From: Ahrensia sp. R2A130
GTDB taxonomy: Bacteria; Pseudomonadota; Alphaproteobacteria; Rhizobiales; Rhizobiaceae
Direction: 5' to 3'
DNA: 64,000 bases
NCBI RefSeq assembly: GCF_000179775.1
Contig: NZ_AEEB01000005.1
Coordinates: 1 to 64,000, forward strand
Both the position numbers and the translations under genes were made by a program. Below the pieces are notes generated by a model that saw only the letters and a list, made by a program, of their open reading frames with translations, made no database searches and was not told where the DNA came from. Positions 42,058 to 51,078 of the stretch are shown in pieces; within the stretch, counting starts at the first letter, position 1, and each line of letters starts with the position of its first letter.

Positions 42058-44562
42058 GTGGGCTCGCTGCAACTTGCATCTGGACAACCCACGAACACGG
42101 TGAAATTAAACGATTTAGAAAACGCCCGTCAAAACGGCGCTTCTTTTCGATCCATCACCGCGATTGTGACTTCAGCCATGCCATCTCTCGACGCCGCGCA
42201 ACTGCAAGACGAAGTGCTTCGTCATCTGCATCTTTCCCTTGCCACCGACGAGGCCAACGCCTCAGACCGCGACTGGCGGTTGGCGCTTTCGTTGGCCATC
42301 CGCGATCAAGCCGTAAAGCCATGGCTGGAAAGCGAAAGTCGAGCGAAGGAAAGTGGTGCAAAGCGCGTCTATTACCTGTCCATGGAGTTCCTCATGGGTC
42401 GGTTGATAGAAGACCTCATCACCAACTTGCGGATTGAAGACGCAGCGCGCAACGCAATGGCTGCGCTCGGGCAGGACTACGATAGTCTGGTCAAACGCGA
42501 ACCAGACGCAGCGCTCGGCAATGGTGGCCTCGGTCGTCTGGCCGCCTGTTTTCTCGACAGTCTATCGACGCTCGGCATCCCCGCTTTCGGTTACGGCATC
42601 CGCTATGAACACGGCCTGTTCGAACAAAGCTTCGAAGACGGTCGCCAGATGGAAGAGGCTGAAACTTGGCTGAAAGCCGGTGATGTTTGGGAAATCGAAC
42701 GCCCTGAACGGCAGATTTCCATAGGATTTGGCGGAAAAGTGAAGGAAATTTCCGGAAAAACCACGTGGATTCCGGCAGAATCCGTACTCGCCGTTACTCA
42801 TGATACACCGGTCGTCGGCTGGGAGGGCAACTGGACCAACACGCTTCGCCTCTGGGCTGCGCGCCCAGTCACGCCCTTCGATCTCGATGCGTTCAACAAG
42901 GGCAAATACAAAAAAGCCGCCAAGGCAGAAATGGACGCACGCAACATTTCGCGCGTTCTGTATCCCGATGACACCACCGACATCGGCAAAGAACTCCGCC
43001 TTAAACAGGAGTTCTTCTTCACCGCAGCGTCCCTGCGCGATCTGCTGCAGCGCCACCTCGATGAAGGCAATGATCTAACGTCCCTGCCCAACCACGTCGC
43101 GATCCAGTTGAACGACACTCACCCTGCCGTTGCCGGCCCCGAACTTGTTCGCCTGCTGGCAGATGAGCACGGCATGGCAATGGATGAAGCGATCACAACC
43201 GCGCGCGCTTGCCTCGCTTACACCAACCACACCCTGTTGCCAGAAGCGCTGGAGCGGTGGTCGGTCAAACTCTTCGGCAAGCTGCTGCCGCGCCATTTGC
43301 AAATCGTGAAGATCGTCGAAAAGAGCCACGCCGATTCAACCGGCAGCAAGATTAAAATCATCGAAGACAAGCACGTGAAGATGGGCGAATTGGCTGTCAT
43401 CATGGCCCATAAGGTCAATGGCGTTTCCGCGCTGCACAGCGAGTTGGTGAAGGAAAATCTGTTCACCGATCTCCACGCCACTTATCCTGACCGTCTCGTC
43501 AACCAGACCAATGGCATCACCCCGCGACGCTGGCTTTACGAGTGCAACCCTCAGCTTCGCACTCTGATAAATGACACGATAGGCACCGCTTGGCCCGCCG
43601 ATCTGGAGCAGTTGAAAGGTCTAGAAGCCCACGCCGACGACGACGCTTTCATCGCCCGCTTTGCAGAAGCCAAAGCCGCCAACAAGCAGCGCATGGCCGA
43701 GTGGATTAAACACCGCGACGGCATCACCATCGACCCTGCGATGATGTTCGATATCCAGATCAAGCGCCTGCACGAATACAAACGCCAGTTGATGAACCTG
43801 CTGGAGACCGTCGCGCTTTGGAACGACATATCCGACAACCCCACCGCAAACTGGACACCGCGCCTGAAAGTCTTCGGTGGTAAGGCGGCACCCGGATATG
43901 TGGTCGCCAAGGAGATCATCCATCTTATCAACGACGTGGCGGTGAAGCTGAACGCGGACCCGAAAACCCGCGACATGCTGCAGGTGCTGTACCCGGCCAA
44001 TTACAACGTCACCATGGCCGAGATGATGATACCGGCCACCGACCTGTCGGAGCAAATCTCCACCGCAGGCAAGGAAGCATCGGGCACTGGCAACATGAAG
44101 TTCGCGCTCAACGGTGCCATGACCATCGGCACGCTGGACGGCGCAAACGTGGAAATACGTGAGCACGTTGGCGCAGAGAATTTCTACCTCTTCGGCCTCA
44201 CCGCAGCCGAGGTTGAAGAACGCCGCAAGGTGAAGGACTTCGCCCAGAAGGCTATCGACGCCAGCCCGCGCCTCACCCGCGTTGTCGAGCAGATCGAAGC
44301 CGGTGTTTTTTCGCCCGGCGACAAGGACCGCTACACATCATTGATGGAGCGCCTTCGCACAGACGACTACTTCCTCGTCACCTGCGATTTCGATGATTAT
44401 TTCAACGTTCAGAGAACCGTCGATGCAGATTATCGTAACAGCCGCGACTGGACCCGCAAGACCATCCTCAACACCGCGCGCATGGGCTGGTTCTCATCCG
44501 ACCGTACGATTGCAGGCTACGCGAAAGACATCTGGAACGCCCGTTCGCTGACCAAGGGATGA
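42058..44562 (+). CDS. glgP: Glycogen/starch phosphorylase GlgP
   Basis: GlgP releases glucose-1-phosphate from alpha-1,4-glucans using PLP. The protein is 834 residues with the family landmarks: RVYYLSMEFLMGRLIEDLIT, LGNGGLGRLAACFLDSLSTL, VAIQLNDTHPAVAGPELVRL, MFDIQIKRLHEYKRQLMNLL, and the PLP-lysine region EASGTGNMKFALNGAMTIGT followed by LDGANVEI. The GTG start at 42058 has no good Shine-Dalgarno; a GTG at 42100 is an alternative. It is the first of glgP-glgC-glgA. Confidence 0.96.
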   Translation: MGSLQLASGQPTNTVKLNDLENARQNGASFRSITAIVTSAMPSLDAAQLQDEVLRHLHLSLATDEANASDRDWRLALSLAIRDQAVKPWLESESRAKESGAKRVYYLSMEFLMGRLIEDLITNLRIEDAARNAMAALGQDYDSLVKREPDAALGNGGLGRLAACFLDSLSTLGIPAFGYGIRYEHGLFEQSFEDGRQMEEAETWLKAGDVWEIERPERQISIGFGGKVKEISGKTTWIPAESVLAVTHDTPVVGWEGNWTNTLRLWAARPVTPFDLDAFNKGKYKKAAKAEMDARNISRVLYPDDTTDIGKELRLKQEFFFTAASLRDLLQRHLDEGNDLTSLPNHVAIQLNDTHPAVAGPELVRLLADEHGMAMDEAITTARACLAYTNHTLLPEALERWSVKLFGKLLPRHLQIVKIVEKSHADSTGSKIKIIEDKHVKMGELAVIMAHKVNGVSALHSELVKENLFTDLHATYPDRLVNQTNGITPRRWLYECNPQLRTLINDTIGTAWPADLEQLKGLEAHADDDAFIARFAEAKAANKQRMAEWIKHRDGITIDPAMMFDIQIKRLHEYKRQLMNLLETVALWNDISDNPTANWTPRLKVFGGKAAPGYVVAKEIIHLINDVAVKLNADPKTRDMLQVLYPANYNVTMAEMMIPATDLSEQISTAGKEASGTGNMKFALNGAMTIGTLDGANVEIREHVGAENFYLFGLTAAEVEERRKVKDFAQKAIDASPRLTRVVEQIEAGVFSPGDKDRYTSLMERLRTDDYFLVTCDFDDYFNVQRTVDADYRNSRDWTRKTILNTARMGWFSSDRTIAGYAKDIWNARSLTKG

Positions 44563-44639
44563 AAACCACAATCTGCCCCATTGAACCGAAGCCCAGCCTG
44601 TGAGTTGATAGGCAAAACAAGGCTTTGGGAGGAGCACAC

Positions 44640-45899
44640 ATGGACACGGAATCGCAGCGGCTCGCGCAGCAGACGATGGCATTCGTATTGGCAGGGGGGC
44701 GCGGTAGCCGGTTGATGGATCTGACCGATAGACGCGCCAAGCCCGCTGTCTATTTCGGCGGCAAAACCCGCATCATCGATTTTCCACTGTCCAACGCCGT
44801 CAATTCCGGCATCAAGCGCCTTGGCGTGGCGACCCAATATAAGGCCCACTCGCTCATTCGCCACCTGCAACGCGGCTGGAGCTTCTTTCGTGCCGAGCGC
44901 AATGAAAGCCTCGATATTCTGCCGGCGTCGCAACAAATGGGTGAGGATAACTGGTACAAAGGCACCGCCGATGCCGTGTATCAAAACATCGATATTATCG
45001 AAGGCAACGGCTGCAAATACATCATCATTCTGGCCGGCGATCACATCTACAAGCAGGATTATTCCCTGATGATCCAGCACCACGTTCAATCCGGTGCGGA
45101 TGTAACAGTTGGGTGTGTGGAAGTTCCCCGCGAAGAGGCTTCCGCCTTCGGCGTGATGCATGTCGATGAGAACGACACCATTGTCGAGTTCATGGAAAAA
45201 CCGGCCGACCCGCCAGCCATGCCCGGTTACCCCGATCTCGCGCTGGCGTCCATGGGTATCTACGTCTTCGAGACGGAATACATGTTCACGCTGTTGAAGA
45301 AGGACGCCGCGACCGAAGGGTCCAGCAACGATTTCGGCAAGGATATCATTCCCGATATCGTGAAAAACGGCAAAGCCATCGCCCACCCCCTGTCGCGGTC
45401 TTGCGTGATGAGCGGCGAGGAAAAAGAATCCTACTGGCGCGATGTCGGCACGGTGGACGCCTTCTGGCAGGCCAATATCGATCTCACTGATTTTCAGCCA
45501 GAGCTCGACCTCTTTCAAAAAGACTGGCCGATCTGGACCTATTCCGAACTCGTGCCACCGGCAAAATTCATCCACAATGAAGAAGGTCGTCGCGGCTTTG
45601 CCGTCTCGTCTCTCGTGTCCGGCGGTTGCATTATTTCCGGTTCGGAACTGGAGCGTTGCTTACTCTACACAGGAGTGAAAACGAACTCCTATGCCAAATT
45701 ACGCGGCGTCATCGCCATGCCCTATGTTACGATAGGGCGCAGCGCGCGGTTGATCAATGTTGTCATCGACAAAGGCGTAACGATTCCCGAAGGACTGGTG
45801 GTCGGCGAAGACGCGGAAGCCGACGCTTCACGGTTCTACCGCTCCGAAGGTGGCGTATGTCTCATCACCAAAAAGATGATCGACGCACTGCCGTCGTAA
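44640..45899 (+). CDS. glgC: Glucose-1-phosphate adenylyltransferase GlgC
   Basis: GlgC makes ADP-glucose, the donor for glycogen. ATG 44640 ([20 protein letters not shown]) follows GGGAGG and gives 419 residues, the family size. The nucleotide-binding loop is [20 protein letters not shown], followed by [39 protein letters not shown] and [14 protein letters not shown] are also typical. A C-terminal left-handed beta-helix ([20 protein letters not shown]) follows. glgA begins 13 bases downstream. Confidence 0.96.
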   Translation: MDTESQRLAQQTMAFVLAGGRGSRLMDLTDRRAKPAVYFGGKTRIIDFPLSNAVNSGIKRLGVATQYKAHSLIRHLQRGWSFFRAERNESLDILPASQQMGEDNWYKGTADAVYQNIDIIEGNGCKYIIILAGDHIYKQDYSLMIQHHVQSGADVTVGCVEVPREEASAFGVMHVDENDTIVEFMEKPADPPAMPGYPDLALASMGIYVFETEYMFTLLKKDAATEGSSNDFGKDIIPDIVKNGKAIAHPLSRSCVMSGEEKESYWRDVGTVDAFWQANIDLTDFQPELDLFQKDWPIWTYSELVPPAKFIHNEEGRRGFAVSSLVSGGCIISGSELERCLLYTGVKTNSYAKLRGVIAMPYVTIGRSARLINVVIDKGVTIPEGLVVGEDAEADASRFYRSEGGVCLITKKMIDALPS

Positions 45900-45912
45900 G
45901 GAACGTTTGAAG

Positions 45913-47352
45913 ATGGATGTCCTCTACGTTGCCTCCGAGTGCGCGCCTTTCGTCAAGACCGGCGGCTTGGCGGATGTTATCGGCGCGGTGCCAAAAGCGC
46001 TCGCGCCACTGGGCGCGGACGTCAAAATTCTACTTCCCGCCTATCCTGCGCTATTGGCAATTTTGAATACCGGCGCGCTTGTTGCCAGCTATGATGATCT
46101 GTTCGATGGCCCAGCCAAACTGGTCAGTGTTCAAGCCGAAGGTCTCGACCTACTGCTGCTCGACGCACCACATCTCTACGACCGCGCCGGAAGCATTTAT
46201 CTCGATGAGACAGGCCAGGATTGGCACGACAACCACTTGCGTTTCGGTGCGCTGTGTCGGGTAGCAACGGATATTGCCCGCGAAGGCGTGGCGGATTGGA
46301 CACCGCAAATCACCCACGTCCATGACTGGCAGGCGGGCCTCGTTCCACTGCTGATCGAACTGGACGGAATGGCAAAGCCACCGGCCACCATCGTCACCGT
46401 TCACAACGTGGCCTTCCAAGGCCTGTTTCAGTGGGAAACGAAGAACCTGTTCAACATCCCCGACGAACACTTCACATCCGAAGGGGCTGAGTATTGGGGG
46501 CAGCTTGGTTTCCTGAAAGCTGGACTTGCATACGCCGATGCCATCACCACCGTCAGCCCAACCTACGCGCGTGAACTGCTGACACCGGAATTCGGGATGG
46601 GGCTGGAGGGCGTGTTTCAGGCAAGACAGGACGATCTGTCCGGCATCATCAACGGCATCGATCTCGATGCCTGGAACCCAAAGACCGATCCGCATCTTGC
46701 AAAAAGCTACACCGCCCGCAGCCTCGGCAGAAAAGACGATAACCGCGCCGTGTTGGCAGGCCGCTTTAGCTTGACGAAAAGCGACGGCCCATTGTTTTGC
46801 GTTGTCAGCCGCCTGACCGAACAAAAGGGTCTCGACCTGCTTCTGGAAGTCCTGCCGACGCTGGTGGAGAACGGCGCTCAACTCGCACTCCTCGGCTCCG
46901 GTGATCCCGACATGGAAGCCGCGTTCCGCGAAGCGCAGAAACAGCATAAAGGGCAGGTCGGCGTCATCATAGGATATGACGAAAACCTGTCCCATCTCAT
47001 GCAGGGCGGCAGTGACGCAATTCTGGTGCCTTCCCGCTTCGAGCCATGCGGCCTTACGCAGCTCTACGGCCTGCGCTACGGCACCCTACCCGTCGTCGCC
47101 ACCACCGGCGGCTTGGCCGATACTGTTACGGACGTTTCGCCTGAAACCATCAAGGCCAAAACCGCAACCGGCTTCCATTGCGAACCAGGCAACGCTGCCT
47201 CGCTTCGCCACGCCATCACCCGCACATGCGAAGCCTATGCCGACCGCGATCTTTGGCGCGTACTCCAGCGCAATGCCATGCGCCAGCCTGTTGGTTGGGA
47301 CGGGTCCGCGCCAACCTATCTCGCGCTCTACAAGAAATTGCTCGAAGCCTGA
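45913..47352 (+). CDS. glgA: Glycogen synthase GlgA
   Basis: GlgA transfers glucose from ADP-glucose to the glucan (family GT5). ATG 45913 (MDVLYVASECAPFVKTGGLA) gives 479 residues; a TTG two codons earlier is also possible. The ADP-glucose motif KTGGLADV is present at about residue 15. The C-terminal GT-B part has LTEQKGLDLLLEVLPTLVEN, and PSRFEPCGLTQLYGLRYGTL followed by PVVATTGGLADTV. It is close behind glgC, so synthesis and breakdown genes are grouped. Confidence 0.96.
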   Translation: MDVLYVASECAPFVKTGGLADVIGAVPKALAPLGADVKILLPAYPALLAILNTGALVASYDDLFDGPAKLVSVQAEGLDLLLLDAPHLYDRAGSIYLDETGQDWHDNHLRFGALCRVATDIAREGVADWTPQITHVHDWQAGLVPLLIELDGMAKPPATIVTVHNVAFQGLFQWETKNLFNIPDEHFTSEGAEYWGQLGFLKAGLAYADAITTVSPTYARELLTPEFGMGLEGVFQARQDDLSGIINGIDLDAWNPKTDPHLAKSYTARSLGRKDDNRAVLAGRFSLTKSDGPLFCVVSRLTEQKGLDLLLEVLPTLVENGAQLALLGSGDPDMEAAFREAQKQHKGQVGVIIGYDENLSHLMQGGSDAILVPSRFEPCGLTQLYGLRYGTLPVVATTGGLADTVTDVSPETIKAKTATGFHCEPGNAASLRHAITRTCEAYADRDLWRVLQRNAMRQPVGWDGSAPTYLALYKKLLEA

Positions 47353-47423
47353 GACCGCATATAGCGGCAGCTTCCCGCACCTGTCATAAGATCACGAGAA
47401 GCCAACAGCGATACGATTACACC

Positions 47424-48596
47424 ATGACCCAATTCGATTTCGACCAGCCCATCGAACGCCGCGGCACCAGTTCCATGAAGTGGGACGCGCTGTCGTCGCG
47501 CTATAAAATGGACCCTGAAAACTCCATCGCCATGTGGGTGGCCGACATGGAATTTCGCGCGCCATCATGCGTACGCGAGCGGCTGCAAGGCATGATCGAT
47601 CATGGGGTCTTCGGATATTATGGCGATGACAGCGGTTACCGCGCGTCGATCGTGAATTGGATGGACCGGCGCCATGGCTGGGCAGTCGATCCTGCCAATA
47701 TCTACACCACCCACGGCGTTGTTCACGGGCTTTCCATGTGCCTTCAAGCGTTCACCGACCCAGGCGACGGCATCATTGTCTTCTCACCGGCCTATCACAT
47801 GTTCGCCGGCATCATCCGCTCCAACCAGCGCGACCTCATCGAAAGCCCGCTGGCCGAACGGCAAGACGGTCGCTACGAAATGGACCTCGATACGCTTGAA
47901 GGACAGCTGACCGGCAAGGAGAAAATGGTCTTCTTCTGCTCGCCTCACAATCCCGGTGGCAGGGTGTGGGAGCGCTCCGAAATCGAAGCGCTGGCCAAAT
48001 TTTGCGAGAAGCACGATCTGATTTTGGTCTCCGACGAAATCCACCACGACCTCATCATGCCCGGTCACAAACACCACATCACAGCGACTGTTGCGCCCGA
48101 CATCGCGCACAAATTGGTGACGCTGTCTTCCGCCAGCAAGACATTCAATCTGGCCGGCGGTCATGTGGGACAGGCCGTCATCACAGACGAAAACCTGCGT
48201 GCAAAATTCGACAAGGTCAAAACTGCCGATGCTGTCGGACCGAATTCATTCGGCGTGGTCGTGACCCAAGCAGCTTATGAACTTGGCGAAGAATGGTTGG
48301 AGGCGTTGCTCGTCTATCTCGATGAAAATCGAAAACTGTTCGATGCAACGATTGCTGGAATTTCCGGCGCAAAATCCATGCCGCTGGAAGCCACTTACCT
48401 ATCGTGGGCCGACTTTAGAAATTGCGACCATGATCGCGACGAAGTCATCCGTCGCGTTGAGAAGGAAGCCGGCATCGCCACCAATTACGGTGCGACCTTT
48501 GGTGAAGGTGGCGAAGGCCGCTTGCGCTTCAACATCGCATGCCCGCGAGCACAGCTCGAAGAAGCAATGGACCGCGTAAAAGCGGCCTTCGCATAA
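47424..48596 (+). CDS. PatB/MalY-type PLP aminotransferase (probable C-S lyase)
   Basis: PatB/MalY proteins are fold-type I PLP enzymes that usually split cystathionine or other beta-thio amino acids. ATG 47424 (MTQFDFDQPIERRGTSSMKW) gives 390 residues; an upstream frame overlapping glgA is rejected. The family start SSMKWDALSSRYKMDPENSI and MWVADMEF is clear. FCSPHNPGGRVWERSEIEAL and the PLP-lysine motif SASKTFNLAGGHVGQAVI complete the active site. It lies 71 bases after glgA but is likely unrelated to glycogen. Confidence 0.9.
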   Translation: MTQFDFDQPIERRGTSSMKWDALSSRYKMDPENSIAMWVADMEFRAPSCVRERLQGMIDHGVFGYYGDDSGYRASIVNWMDRRHGWAVDPANIYTTHGVVHGLSMCLQAFTDPGDGIIVFSPAYHMFAGIIRSNQRDLIESPLAERQDGRYEMDLDTLEGQLTGKEKMVFFCSPHNPGGRVWERSEIEALAKFCEKHDLILVSDEIHHDLIMPGHKHHITATVAPDIAHKLVTLSSASKTFNLAGGHVGQAVITDENLRAKFDKVKTADAVGPNSFGVVVTQAAYELGEEWLEALLVYLDENRKLFDATIAGISGAKSMPLEATYLSWADFRNCDHDRDEVIRRVEKEAGIATNYGATFGEGGEGRLRFNIACPRAQLEEAMDRVKAAFA

Positions 48597-48600
48597 AACT

Positions 48601-49371
48601 CTAAATCGACTTGATCGCGCCACCATCGATTCGGATGCGCGAACCGGTGACGTAGGATGCGCGTTCAGACGCAAGAAACGTCACCACGTCTGCAAACTCT
48701 TCCGGCTTGCCGTAGCGGCCTGCCGGGATCGTCGCCCGCGACTTGCTCGCGACTTCCGCAACTGGCGTTTCGGTGCGTTTGGATGCAGCAGCGTCCAACT
48801 CGTCCACCCGTTCGGTGTGAATACGACCGGGCATGACCACGTTGACGGTGATGCCATCGCCCGCGACTTCATTCGCCAGCGTTTTCGACCAACCAACGAC
48901 CGCAGCACGGATGCCGTTGGACAACGCCAGATTCGGGATCGGCTGCTCGACACCGGAAGACGTGATGGAGATGACACGGCCCCAGTTGCGCTCTTTCATC
49001 TTCGGCAACAGACGGTTCGTCATGTGAAACAGATTGGCCGCCATGGCTTCGAAATGAGAAACCCAGTCACTGCGACCGGCGGACTGCGCCGTGCCGGGAG
49101 GCGGGCCGCCACCGTTGTTGATGATGATGTCGACGCCCTCACCTTCCAACAGCATGTCGATAGTTGCATCGACTTGAGCAAGATCACCAAGATCGAGCTG
49201 TACAGCATGGACATTGTCCATATCCGCCGACCATGCTTCGATCTTGTCCACGCTGCGGGCAGCAGCAAAAACGGTGACCCCTTCAGCGGCCAAGCCCTTT
49301 GCGATAGCCTGACCGAGACCACGACTTGCCCCAAGCACCACAGCGCGTTTGCCGGAAATTTGCAGATCCAT
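48601..49371 (-). CDS. SDR-family protein lacking the usual Tyr/Lys pair
   Basis: This 256-residue protein is a classical-type SDR fold. The cofactor loop is VVLGASRGLGQAIAKGLAAE and INNGGGPPPG stands for the NNAG motif. The active-site helix reads NLALSNGIRAAVVGWSKTLA; where most SDRs have YxxxK this has SxxxR. TSSG provides the upstream Ser. A family of SDRs with LSN-x-x-R exists in proteobacteria, so it may have an altered activity rather than none. The ATG shares one base with the end of the aldolase gene, so the two are co-translated. Confidence 0.88.
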   Translation of the reverse strand: MDLQISGKRAVVLGASRGLGQAIAKGLAAEGVTVFAAARSVDKIEAWSADMDNVHAVQLDLGDLAQVDATIDMLLEGEGVDIIINNGGGPPPGTAQSAGRSDWVSHFEAMAANLFHMTNRLLPKMKERNWGRVISITSSGVEQPIPNLALSNGIRAAVVGWSKTLANEVAGDGITVNVVMPGRIHTERVDELDAAASKRTETPVAEVASKSRATIPAGRYGKPEEFADVVTFLASERASYVTGSRIRIDGGAIKSI

Positions 49372-50306
49372 CAGTTCAACTCCTCAAGTCGTTTTTCCTG
49401 CCGCGCGATCAGATGATCGACTTCGGCGCGTGTGGCAGCAATCAACGATACGCCGGGTTTTCGCAATGCGTCATGGGCGATGATGCCACGCTTGGCCATG
49501 GTGTATTTGCGGATCGCGAGACCAAGCCCCGGCTGCTGCTCGAAACGCGCCAGCGGCAAGTAGGCATCGAAAATATCCTGCGCCCGATCCATGTCGCCGG
49601 CAGCATGGTGCTTCACCACCTCCACCATCATTTCGGGATAGGCAAAACCGGTCATGGCACCATCGGCACCACGCAACATTTCCTCCGGCAAGAACAGGCC
49701 ACCATTGCCGCATAAAATGGAAATGCGCCGGTCGAGAACACCCTCGGCACGCAATGCGGAAATTTTCTCGAGTCCGGGCCAATCTTCGTGCTTCAGGCAT
49801 ACACAGGTCGGGATGGTGTTGAAGATACGAGCGATGACCTTGGGGGCAATCTGCACGCCAGTAACCAGCGGAAAATCCTGCAACACGAACGGCACATCGC
49901 CGATCAGTTCTGCCACCTGCGTATAGTAGGTGACGATAGCATCATCGGTCTTCAGCGAACCGGGCGGCGCGACCATCACACCGGCAGCACCCAGTTCCAT
50001 CACCATTTCGGTAAGCGTAGCGATCTGCGCGAAGCCGGGGGCGGAGACTCCGACGACGACGGGCACCGGTCCCTTTGCATGGGCATTTACCCGCTCCAGA
50101 ATTCGCGCCACCACATCGCGGGATTCTTCCACCGTCAGCTTGGGCGCTTCGCCCATCATGCCCAAGACGGTCAGGCCGGTGGCGCCTGCATCGAGATAGA
50201 AATCCACCATCCGATCACAGCTATCGAAGTCGATCGCGCCATCGGGCAGGAAAGGCGTGACGGCGATGACATAAACGCCAGCCGCCTCTTCGTTCAGACG
50301 TGTCAT
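49371..50306 (-). CDS. DHDPS/NAL-superfamily aldolase-like protein with altered active site
   Basis: The protein belongs to the dihydrodipicolinate synthase / N-acetylneuraminate lyase superfamily of TIM-barrel Schiff-base enzymes. ATG 50306 (MTRLNEEAAGVYVIAVTPFL) follows GGAG and gives 311 residues. The Schiff-base lysine is present in CVCLKHEDWPGLEKI. The usual GTTGE reads GMMGE and the usual YN-x-P reads QDFP, so the Thr-Tyr relay of DapA is gone. It is therefore unlikely to be DapA. Neighbours (racemase, SDR, hydantoinase) suggest a catabolic lyase or hydratase for an unknown acid. Confidence 0.85.
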   Translation of the reverse strand: MTRLNEEAAGVYVIAVTPFLPDGAIDFDSCDRMVDFYLDAGATGLTVLGMMGEAPKLTVEESRDVVARILERVNAHAKGPVPVVVGVSAPGFAQIATLTEMVMELGAAGVMVAPPGSLKTDDAIVTYYTQVAELIGDVPFVLQDFPLVTGVQIAPKVIARIFNTIPTCVCLKHEDWPGLEKISALRAEGVLDRRISILCGNGGLFLPEEMLRGADGAMTGFAYPEMMVEVVKHHAAGDMDRAQDIFDAYLPLARFEQQPGLGLAIRKYTMAKRGIIAHDALRKPGVSLIAATRAEVDHLIARQEKRLEELN

Positions 50307-50316
50307 ATCTTCTCCT

Positions 50317-50976
50317 CTATAGCGCGCGCTGCAAAGCGACACGGCCAATCGCCATGGCTGTCGCTGCCTGACAGGGCTCGACCACCGGGATGCCGAGTTC
50401 CTGTTCCAACCGGCCGCGATAGGCGGTCATTCCAGCGCATCCCAATATCAGCACGTCGGCTACGGCTTCATCCCGCAATTGCGTTCCGACCCTAATCAAA
50501 CGCTCCCACGTTTGTTCCTCATCGGCCAGCGCAGCAACACCCAGTTCCAACGGTCGGTCGGCGGCCAGCCGGTCCATCACGCCCATGGCACCGACATATC
50601 GCATGTGGCGGGGGATGGATGCCGACAGAATAGAGATGATACCGAAGCGCTGCCCCATGGTCATGGCGGTCAGGATCGACGCTTCCGCGATGCCGATAAC
50701 AGGGCGTGCTGATTGCTCACGCAGCGCCATAAGCCCGGGGTCGGAATAACAAGCCACCACGAAGGCAGAAGCCTTGTCTTCCAGCTTGGCGCAATGGGTC
50801 AGCATGGGCGCAACAACACCATCGACATGGGCTTGCGTTTCGATGCCCGGCGGTCCTTCAGACAATGTACGGCATTCGATCGGCACGGGGCTGGCAGCCC
50901 GCATCGGTTCCACCGCACGGTCGATACCATCGGTGACGTGCTGGCTGCTGTTAGGGTTCACCACGTAAATCGTCAT
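50317..50976 (-). CDS. Asp/Glu/hydantoin racemase-family protein
   Basis: These enzymes invert a carbon next to a carboxylate or hydantoin ring using two cysteines. ATG 50976 (MTIYVVNPNSSQHVTDGIDR) gives 219 residues; an upstream frame has 38 extra residues unlike the family. Cys in FVVACYSDPGLMALR and Cys in VLILGCAGMTAYRGRLEQEL are the catalytic pair. Its neighbour, a hydantoinase divergent across 102 bases, makes hydantoin racemase the leading idea. It is the first gene of a leftward operon with the aldolase (10 bases on) and SDR. Confidence 0.88.
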   Translation of the reverse strand: MTIYVVNPNSSQHVTDGIDRAVEPMRAASPVPIECRTLSEGPPGIETQAHVDGVVAPMLTHCAKLEDKASAFVVACYSDPGLMALREQSARPVIGIAEASILTAMTMGQRFGIISILSASIPRHMRYVGAMGVMDRLAADRPLELGVAALADEEQTWERLIRVGTQLRDEAVADVLILGCAGMTAYRGRLEQELGIPVVEPCQAATAMAIGRVALQRAL

Positions 50977-51078
50977 CAGCCGCCCGCACATATTGGAGTA
51001 AATCGAAACAGCATCTTTCCAGCGTCCCGCATCACGATACAATCCCCCACAACGTATCAAAATTGAAGCGGCTACCCC

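Noticed and set aside
44517-45575. 352-codon open frame antisense to glgC
   Set aside because: glgC on the + strand has all family motifs, and the antisense product looks random.
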